DNA of 11,169 nucleotides from SVTX01 sp045653805 (GTDB lineage: Bacteria > Bacillota > Clostridia > Oscillospirales > CAG-272). Below the pieces are notes generated by a model. The model was not told the origin of the DNA and made no database searches. It saw only the letters and a program-made list of their open reading frames with translations. The position numbers were made by a program, and so were the translations under genes. Shown here piece by piece: positions 5,801 through 11,169 of the stretch; within the stretch, counting starts at the first letter, position 1, and each line of letters starts with the position of its first letter. The DNA lies in NCBI GenBank assembly GCA_045653805.1, contig JAZOMF010000089.1, forward strand, positions 1 to 11,169. Direction: 5' to 3'.

Positions 5801-7768
5801 TTCTCTGAGTTTCTTAATCTCATCCCTGAGATACGCCGCTTTTTCAAATTCGAGCATTCTTGCGGCGCTCTTCATCTCGCTTGTGAGCTTTTCGATCATC
5901 TTTTCTCGCTCGGCGGCAGACATCTTCTTTGGCTTTCTTCCCTTGCCCTCTGTTCCCTTATCGGAATTCTTGCCGCTGATGTCGATAACGTCGCGGACGC
6001 CCTTGATAACGGTCTTGGGCTCGATTCCATGGGCTTTGTTATAATCGTCCTGAATCTTGCGGCGGCGGTTGGTCTCGGAAATCGCCTTTGCCATCGAGCC
6101 TGTGACCGTGTCGGCGTACATTATGACCTTACCCTCGCTATTTCGCGCCGCGCGTCCGATGGTCTGAATAAGCGACCTCTCGGCACGCAAGAAACCTTCC
6201 TTATCGGCATCGAGAATTGCAACCAACGAGACCTCGGGAATATCCAAGCCCTCGCGGAGCAGATTGATTCCCACAAGCACGTCGAAAACGCCAAGTCGAA
6301 GGTCACGAATTATCTCCATTCGCTCCATAGTGTCCACGTTGAAGTGGATGTAGCGCACCTTGATGCCGTTATCAGCGAGGTAATCGGTCAAGTCCTCCGC
6401 CATTTTCTTGGTGAGAGTGGTAACAAGCACCCTCTCGCCCTTCTCTGCTCGAATGCGGATCTCGCCCATAAGGTCATCGATCTGCCCCTCGATGGGGCGC
6501 ACCTCAACCTCAGGATCAAGCAGACCCGTAGGTCTAATTATCTGCTCGACGGTAGCCTCGCTATGCTCGCCCTCGTAATCTCCGGGTGTCGCGCTGACGA
6601 ATACCGCCTGATTTATTCTTTCTTCAAACTCCTCAAAATAAAGAGGCCTGTTATCATAAGCCGAGGGCAGACGGAAGCCGAAATCTATAAGATTTTTCTT
6701 TCTCGCCGTATCTCCCCCGCTCATTCCCCGCACCTGAGGAAGCGTTACGTGAGACTCATCCACAAAGAGCAAAAAGTCTTTTGGCATATAGTCCAGAAGT
6801 GTAAAAGGAGTTGAACCCGCAGGTCTGCCCGAAAGCACTCTTGAATAGTTTTCAACGCCCGAGCAGAAGCCTACCTCGCGGAGCATTTCCATATCATATT
6901 TAACTCGCTCGGTGATTCTCTGCGCCTCGATAAGCTTGCCCTCTTCTTCAAACCACTTGGCTCTATCCACCATTTCGGCGTATATCTCGCCAATCGCCTT
7001 TTCTCTCTTTTCGTCGGACACGGCGTAGTGGGTGGCAGGGTAGATGGGATAATAGGAAAGATTGCGAAGCACCTCTCCCGTAACTATATTTATCTCGGAT
7101 AAGCGGTCTATCTCATCGTCGAAAAACTCAACGCGGATAGCTCGCTCATTCATGCTTGCAGGGATTATCTCAACCACATCGCCGCGCACACGGAAGGAGT
7201 CACGGACTAAATTGAGGTCATTTCTGGTATAGCTGACTGAAATAAGACGGCGGATAAGCTCCTCGCGGGACATCAAAATACCGGGGCGAAGAGATATAAG
7301 CAGGTCTTTATATTCCTCCGGCTCACCGAGGGAGTAGATGCAGGACACACTGGCAACAATGATAACGTCACGACGTTCAAAAAGAGAGCTTGTTGCGCTG
7401 TGACGGAGACGGTCTATCTCCTCGTTAACGAGCGCATCCTTTTCGATATACATATCCTTACCGGGGATGTACGCCTCGGGCTGGTAGTAATCGTAATAAG
7501 AAACGAAATATTCAACCGCATTATCGGGGAAAAACTCACGAAACTCGGTACAAAGCTGCGCCGCGAGGGTCTTATTGTGCGCCAAAACAAGAGTAGGCTT
7601 GTTGACCTGCTCGATAATATTCGCCATAGTAAAGGTCTTTCCCGAGCCAGTAACGCCCAGAAGGGTCTGCATCCTTTTGCCCTCACGAATTCCCTTTACA
7701 AGCTCCGCGATAGCCTCAGGCTGGTCGCCCGTGGGCTTGTATTCACTTTTCAGCTTAAAAGAGTCCAT
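5795..7768 (-). CDS. uvrB: Excinuclease ABC subunit B, UvrB (657 aa)
   Basis: UvrB is the damage-verifying helicase-like subunit. UvrA loads it; it inserts its beta-hairpin between the strands, forms the pre-incision complex and recruits UvrC. Visible features are Walker A GVTGSGKT at 38-45, the aromatic beta-hairpin YYDYYQPEAYIP at 91-102, DESH at 337-340, SATPGD at 392-397, helicase motif VI QTIGRAAR at 535-542, and the C-terminal UVR domain at about 623-656, which contacts UvrC. A lysine/glycine-rich linker (about 600-618) precedes the UVR domain. The segment HFNVDT (475-480) replaces the more usual HSDIDT-like sequence. AAAGGA eight bases before ATG 7768 supports the start. It follows coaD by 34 bp without a terminator, so it is probably co-transcribed with uvrC-rsmD-coaD. 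Confidence 0.98.
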   Translation of the reverse strand: MDSFKLKSEYKPTGDQPEAIAELVKGIREGKRMQTLLGVTGSGKTFTMANIIEQVNKPTLVLAHNKTLAAQLCTEFREFFPDNAVEYFVSYYDYYQPEAYIPGKDMYIEKDALVNEEIDRLRHSATSSLFERRDVIIVASVSCIYSLGEPEEYKDLLISLRPGILMSREELIRRLISVSYTRNDLNLVRDSFRVRGDVVEIIPASMNERAIRVEFFDDEIDRLSEINIVTGEVLRNLSYYPIYPATHYAVSDEKREKAIGEIYAEMVDRAKWFEEEGKLIEAQRITERVKYDMEMLREVGFCSGVENYSRVLSGRPAGSTPFTLLDYMPKDFLLFVDESHVTLPQVRGMSGGDTARKKNLIDFGFRLPSAYDNRPLYFEEFEERINQAVFVSATPGDYEGEHSEATVEQIIRPTGLLDPEVEVRPIEGQIDDLMGEIRIRAEKGERVLVTTLTKKMAEDLTDYLADNGIKVRYIHFNVDTMERMEIIRDLRLGVFDVLVGINLLREGLDIPEVSLVAILDADKEGFLRAERSLIQTIGRAARNSEGKVIMYADTVTGSMAKAISETNRRRKIQDDYNKAHGIEPKTVIKGVRDVIDISGKNSDKGTEGKGRKPKKMSAAEREKMIEKLTSEMKSAARMLEFEKAAYLRDEIKKLREG

Positions 7769-7802
7769 AGCGACCGTCCTTTCATCGTAATCAATCTATT
7801 TT

Positions 7803-8315
7803 TTAACAATTATTCGCTCTTTTAATATACTCCAGCACGTTTTCGGATAAAATTCCACTTAAATTTTCAAATTTGCCCGTTTCGATGATTCTTCTTACCT
7901 CGGTGGAGCTGACCGACATCAAGCTCTCGTCGGCAGGCAGGAAAAGAGTTTCGGCTCTATTGTTATGAGCCTTGTTCCACTTTGCGTGGATCATTTCGTA
8001 TTCAAGGTCGGCAGAGTTGCGAACACCCTTGACGATGGCGGTAGCATTTATCTCATCAAAAAGGTCAATAAGCAGACCTGCACTCGCTATTACCTCAACA
8101 TTCTCGATATGAGATACCGAAAGTCGAGCTATCTCAAGTCGCTCCCCCATAGTAAACATATATTGCTTGGACGAAAGTCCCTCGTGATACTTTGCAGAAT
8201 CGTTTATCATCACCGCAACCACTACCTTGTCAAACATCTTTGCGGCGCGCTCGATTATATTAACGTGACCCAGAGTTATGGGATCAAAGCTGCCGGGAAT
8301 GAGTGCAATTCTCAT
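7803..8315 (-). CDS. coaD: Phosphopantetheine adenylyltransferase (170 aa)
   Basis: CoaD transfers AMP from ATP to 4'-phosphopantetheine to give dephospho-CoA, the penultimate and rate-relevant step of coenzyme A synthesis in the cytoplasm. The protein starts MRIALIPGSFDPITLGH, with the nucleotidyltransferase motif TLGH at 14-17. KGVRNSADLEYE near 96-107 corresponds to the usual RGLR-DFEYE substrate-binding region. SVSSTEVRR at 134-142 is the C-terminal ISSS/T-x-x-R ATP-binding motif. Length is slightly above the usual 160 or so residues. AAAGGAG (8331-8325) nine bases before the ATG supports the start. The gene lies 18 bp after rsmD; the rsmD-coaD pair is conserved across Firmicutes (ylbH-ylbI in Bacillus). 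There is no terminator before uvrB. Confidence 0.97.
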   Translation of the reverse strand: MRIALIPGSFDPITLGHVNIIERAAKMFDKVVVAVMINDSAKYHEGLSSKQYMFTMGERLEIARLSVSHIENVEVIASAGLLIDLFDEINATAIVKGVRNSADLEYEMIHAKWNKAHNNRAETLFLPADESLMSVSSTEVRRIIETGKFENLSGILSENVLEYIKRANNC

Positions 8316-8333
8316 AAAATAAAGCTCCTTTCG

Positions 8334-8897
8334 TCAGATAATTGGTTTTACGATAGTAATATGCGCCATACCGTATTTTGCTTTCTTGATTATCTCAAAT
8401 TTTTCGCCAAGAGAGGTGTCATTTTCAAAAATATCTGCCTCCTCACTCTCGCAAACGATAATGGACGTGGGCTTGAGCATATTTCCGTCAAGAAGTGTTT
8501 TAAGAACGGGGGCAACTGCACGGAGCGCGTAGGGTGGGTCGATGAACACCACGTCATACTGCTTTTTGCCTCTCGTCACGCGGATAAAATCCTGCACGTC
8601 GCTGTTGAAAAGTCGGCAGAACTCCGAGAGCTTGGTTTTTTCGATGTTTTGATTGATTATCTTTGCGGCGTCCTTACTTTTGTCAACAAAGGTTGCGCTT
8701 GCCGCACCCCTTGACACCGCCTCAAGACCCATCTGACCCGAACCTGCAAACAGGTCGAGGACTTCTCTGCCCTCAATGTCAAATTGAATCATCGAAAACA
8801 TCGCTTCCTTGGCTCTCTCGCTCGTAGGCCGAGTGTTTTCACCCTCGAGAGTATTCAGCTTTATTCCTCGGGCTCTGCCCGTAATAATTCGCATCAT
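8334..8897 (-). CDS. rsmD: 16S rRNA (guanine-966-N2)-methyltransferase RsmD (187 aa)
   Basis: RsmD is an S-adenosylmethionine-dependent enzyme that methylates N2 of G966 in 16S rRNA during small-subunit assembly. The N-terminus MRIITGRARGIKL and RPTSERAKEAMFSMI (23-37) are family hallmarks. The SAM-binding motif is DLFAGSGQMGLEAVSRG at 48-64, and the catalytic (N/D)PPY motif appears as IDPPY at 119-123. Two adjacent ATG codons (8897 and 8894) are possible starts. The first overlaps the uvrC stop as ATGA and suggests translational coupling; an AAGGA ribosome site lies inside the end of uvrC. The gene sits between uvrC and coaD. Confidence 0.96.
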   Translation of the reverse strand: MMRIITGRARGIKLNTLEGENTRPTSERAKEAMFSMIQFDIEGREVLDLFAGSGQMGLEAVSRGAASATFVDKSKDAAKIINQNIEKTKLSEFCRLFNSDVQDFIRVTRGKKQYDVVFIDPPYALRAVAPVLKTLLDGNMLKPTSIIVCESEEADIFENDTSLGEKFEIIKKAKYGMAHITIVKPII

Positions 8898-10741
8898 TGT
8901 TTTGTTCCTTCTTTGTGAAAATACTCAAAAATTTTCTTTGCATCCTTTTCGCCGATGCCTTTAACGGCAGCGATCTCCTCAGGTGTGGCGGTCTTTATTT
9001 TTCCAATACCGCCAAAGGCTTTAAGAAGAGTTTTCGCCTTGGCATCGCCGATACCTTCAATTTTGGTCAGTGAAGAGGTGGTAAGAGTCTTTCGCTTTGC
9101 ACTATCCATTTTGGAAACAGTAAAACGGTGAACCTCCTCTTGGATCTTATAAATAAACACGAAAAGCGCATTTTCGTGAGCTATGCTTATCTCCTCGTGC
9201 TCGGTGCAGAGGGCTCTCGTCTTATGATAATCGACCTTGACCATACCGAAAACGGGGATGTCAATATTCATCTCGCCCAGCAACTCACGGACAACCGAAA
9301 CGTGACCGCGACCGCCGTCCAGCAAAATAAGGTCGGGCAACTGCGAAAAGGAGCCGCTCTCGTCATCAAGATGGGCAAGACGGCGAGACAGTGCCTCGCG
9401 CATACTCCGGTAGTCGTCGGTTCCGTCCTTGACCGATGCGATTTTAAAGCTTCGATAGTCGCTCTTTTTAAACCTTGTACCCTCGGTGACTATCATTCCT
9501 GCGGTGATATGCTCGTGGCCGAGATTGGAAATATCGTAAGCCTCAATCCTTTCGGGATAGGTCTCAAGCGAGAGCAATTCAGACAGACGAAGCAAGACCT
9601 TTTCGTCCTTCTCCGCCTCGTTGCGGTAGTTCTTCGCCCTCTCTGCGGCATTGTCGCGCACCATTTCGCAAAGGGTCTTATTGTCACCACGCTCGGGTGT
9701 GCGGACTGTGACCTTTCTACCCGCGCGAAGCGAAAGATACGCGGAAAGGGTCTCTATTTCCTCGTCCTCCAGCGCAAAAGACAAAAGTATGCTTTTAGGG
9801 ATGTATTCCCTTATCTGGTAAAGCTCGCAGATAAAAGAGGTTATATTCTGCTCGTCCAAAATTCGCTCCGCGCCGAATACAAATTCTTGTTTATCGCTCA
9901 CCGCTCCGTCACGGATAAAGAATACCGAAACGCAGGAACAGAGGTCATCGTTATAAAGACCAATAATATCATGCTCGGTATCCGAGGGCGCAACCACCTT
10001 TTGCTTCTGACCAAGGCGGTCAAGGGCGGCGACGGTATCGCGGCACTTTGCCGCAAGCTCGTATCTCTCGTTTTCGGCGTGATCGTACATTTGCTCGGTG
10101 AGCTCGCGCTTGACCGCCGCGGTGTTACCGCGCAAAATGTCAGCGGCATGTTTGATTCTTTCCAGATATTCTTCTGGATCGACCTTGCCCGTGCAAACAC
10201 CACAGCATCTGTTCATTTGGTAATAGAGGCAGGGACGCTCCTTGCCGATGTCACGGGGGAAGCTCCGCTTACAGGTTGGCAGAGCCAAGATCGAGGAAAG
10301 ACCGTTAATGACCGAAAAAACCGTACTCGTTCCCGAATAAGGGCCGAAATATTTGCCGCTCTCTCCTCTTGTTCTCGTCATAACAAGACGAGGATAAAGC
10401 TCATCGGTGATTTTGATATATGGATAGCTTTTCGCGTCCTTCAATCTTATGTTATATTTTGGATTATACTGCTTGATAAGTGTATTTTCAAGAGAAAGTG
10501 CTTCGATCTCGGTGTCGCAAACATAATAATCGAAATCCTTTACCGCTCTAACCATTCCTGCGGTCTTTGCATTCTTTTCGCTATTCTGAAAATACTGCGA
10601 CACGCGATTTTTGAGCTTGCGGGATTTTCCCACGTAAATGACCTTGCCTGCGGCGTCCTTCATGATGTACACGCCGGGACACAGGGGCAACGAGTTTGCT
10701 TTATCCAGCAATCGCTGCAATCTTGCTGTATTGTCGGACAT
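8894..10741 (-). CDS. uvrC: Excinuclease ABC subunit C, UvrC (615 aa)
   Basis: UvrC is the dual-incision nuclease of nucleotide-excision repair; it binds the UvrB-DNA complex and cuts 3' then 5' of the lesion. Domains in order are GIY-YIG nuclease (about 17-100; GVY 23-25, YVG 36-38), a Cys-rich region (C157, C171, C179 or C180, C183), UVR domain (about 208-243), RNase H-like 5'-incision domain with D403 (AYDISN), D475 (LLDGGRGH), probable D504 and H538 (EEVHRF), and a C-terminal tandem helix-hairpin-helix (about 558-609). The cysteine spacing matches the iron-sulfur ligands reported for E. coli UvrC. AAGGAG six bases before the ATG gives a strong start. The gene follows an HPr terminator closely and overlaps rsmD by 4 bp. 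I see no clear promoter of its own. Confidence 0.98.
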   Translation of the reverse strand: MSDNTARLQRLLDKANSLPLCPGVYIMKDAAGKVIYVGKSRKLKNRVSQYFQNSEKNAKTAGMVRAVKDFDYYVCDTEIEALSLENTLIKQYNPKYNIRLKDAKSYPYIKITDELYPRLVMTRTRGESGKYFGPYSGTSTVFSVINGLSSILALPTCKRSFPRDIGKERPCLYYQMNRCCGVCTGKVDPEEYLERIKHAADILRGNTAAVKRELTEQMYDHAENERYELAAKCRDTVAALDRLGQKQKVVAPSDTEHDIIGLYNDDLCSCVSVFFIRDGAVSDKQEFVFGAERILDEQNITSFICELYQIREYIPKSILLSFALEDEEIETLSAYLSLRAGRKVTVRTPERGDNKTLCEMVRDNAAERAKNYRNEAEKDEKVLLRLSELLSLETYPERIEAYDISNLGHEHITAGMIVTEGTRFKKSDYRSFKIASVKDGTDDYRSMREALSRRLAHLDDESGSFSQLPDLILLDGGRGHVSVVRELLGEMNIDIPVFGMVKVDYHKTRALCTEHEEISIAHENALFVFIYKIQEEVHRFTVSKMDSAKRKTLTTSSLTKIEGIGDAKAKTLLKAFGGIGKIKTATPEEIAAVKGIGEKDAKKIFEYFHKEGTKQ

Positions 10742-10766
10742 GGCAATCTCCTTCCTTCAAAATGGC

Positions 10767-10814
10767 AAAAAACGGTGTGTGGACATTCGTTCCCCATGTC
10801 CTTCACACCGTTTT
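10767..10814 (-). terminator. Intrinsic terminator after HPr, next to the uvrC ribosome site
   Basis: On the minus strand AAAACGGTGTG (10814-10804) pairs with CACACCGTTTT (10779-10769), an 11-bp perfect stem. It encloses a second stem GGACAT/ATGTCC (10801-10796/10786-10781) with a 9-nt loop. Six T (10772-10767) end the structure. It starts 18 bp after the HPr stop. The uvrC Shine-Dalgarno begins only 13 bp beyond the T-run, so read-through transcripts would carry this hairpin as the uvrC leader. Confidence 0.9.
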
Positions 10815-10832
10815 CATACAAGCTTTGCGCTC

Positions 10833-11096
10833 TTATTCGGAAAAGCCGGAATTGATCAATGCCTGCAAGCCCTGCAGTGCAAGCTCTTCATCCTGTCCGT
10901 CTGCGCTCAGAGTCACAGACATGCCCTTAGCAATTCCCAAAGACAAAACGCCCAAAAGGCTCTTTGCATTTACCTTGCGCTCTTCCTTCTCGATCCAAAT
11001 CGAGCATCTGTAGCTGTTCGCCTTCTGAATGAAGAAGGTAGCGGGTCTGGCATGCAAACCGCTCGCATTGGTAATAACAACTTGACAAGACTTCAT
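10833..11096 (-). CDS. ptsH: HPr family phosphocarrier protein (87 aa)
   Basis: HPr relays phosphate from PTS enzyme I to sugar-specific EIIA proteins. In Firmicutes, HPr kinase also phosphorylates a serine so that HPr can act with CcpA in carbon catabolite control. The sequence shows GLHARPA with catalytic His15, NAKSLLGVLSLGIAKG with regulatory Ser46, and a normal length of 87 residues. Because His15 is present it is HPr rather than Crh. Sequence agreement with B. subtilis HPr around Ser46 is strong. GGGAG six bases before ATG 11096 supports the start. It is not next to ptsI here, so it may be a stand-alone HPr as in many Clostridia; the symbol is by family. A terminator follows directly. 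Confidence 0.95.
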   Translation of the reverse strand: MKSCQVVITNASGLHARPATFFIQKANSYRCSIWIEKEERKVNAKSLLGVLSLGIAKGMSVTLSADGQDEELALQGLQALINSGFSE

Positions 11097-11155
11097 ATAT
11101 TTCTCCCGTTTCTTTGATAGTAATACATGGATATACGCACAGTTTTACTACTATA

Positions 11156-11161
11156 AGTATA
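11156..11161 (-). promoter_or_regulatory. Possible -10 box for the HPr gene
   Basis: On the minus strand TATACT (11161-11156) is one mismatch from TATAAT, with TATAGT immediately downstream as an alternative. The -35 region would fall at or beyond the window edge, so the promoter cannot be confirmed. It would give a leader of roughly 50 nt. Confidence 0.3.
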
Positions 11162-11169
11162 ACAAAAGC

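Noticed and set aside
6029..6814. 261-codon plus-strand open frame opposite uvrB
   Set aside because: Antisense shadow of UvrB; no ribosome site or family resemblance.
10781..10793. LexA-like GAAC-GAAT-GTCC (minus strand) before uvrC
   Set aside because: It matches seven of eight consensus bases, but about four such matches are expected by chance in 11 kb, and it lies in the loop and inner stem of the terminator, which explains the symmetry.
9128..10855. Long 575-codon plus-strand open frame opposite uvrC
   Set aside because: It is the antisense shadow of uvrC; the product has no recognisable domain, while the minus-strand frame is an intact UvrC with all its motifs.

Overview
The window reads as chromosomal housekeeping DNA from a Gram-positive Clostridia, probably an Oscillospiraceae/Ruminococcaceae-type gut or anaerobic bacterium. 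The reasons are an HPr with both the His15 and Ser46 phosphorylation sites, strong AGGAG-type ribosome sites, a DacF/PBP5-type carboxypeptidase, a DUF5662 gene, and intergenic palindromic repeats of the kind scattered through Clostridia genomes. This placement is inference from gene content; there is no rRNA to confirm it. Every real gene lies on the minus strand, so transcription runs from high to low coordinates.

Layout in transcription order: an HPr phosphocarrier (11096-10833) ends in a strong intrinsic terminator. Thirteen bases beyond its T-run lies the uvrC ribosome site. The run uvrC (10741-8894), rsmD (8897-8334, 4-bp overlap with uvrC), coaD (8315-7803) and uvrB (7768-5795) is tightly packed and probably one operon. 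A 249-bp spacer full of inverted repeats separates uvrB from uvrA (5545-2714), which ends in a textbook UUCG-loop terminator (2673-2700). A gene-free stretch of about 570 bp follows. It is almost filled by a roughly 490-bp MITE-like element with 56-nt imperfect terminal inverted repeats. A clear sigma-A-type promoter (TAGACA-17-TATAAT) then drives a DUF5662 gene (2069-1533), which has its own terminator. Last comes a secreted D-alanyl-D-alanine carboxypeptidase (1397-195), followed by more inverted-repeat DNA that runs to the start of the window.

Functionally, the window holds a complete UvrABC nucleotide-excision repair system: UvrA and UvrB for damage recognition and loading, UvrC for dual incision. 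A conserved Firmicutes pair, rsmD (16S rRNA m2G966 methyltransferase) and coaD (coenzyme A synthesis), sits between uvrC and uvrB. HPr links to carbon regulation and DacF to peptidoglycan trimming. I found no undescribed defence or mobile system. The most unusual material is non-coding: the composite palindromic element, the structured uvrB-uvrA spacer, and the terminator placed against the uvrC translation start.
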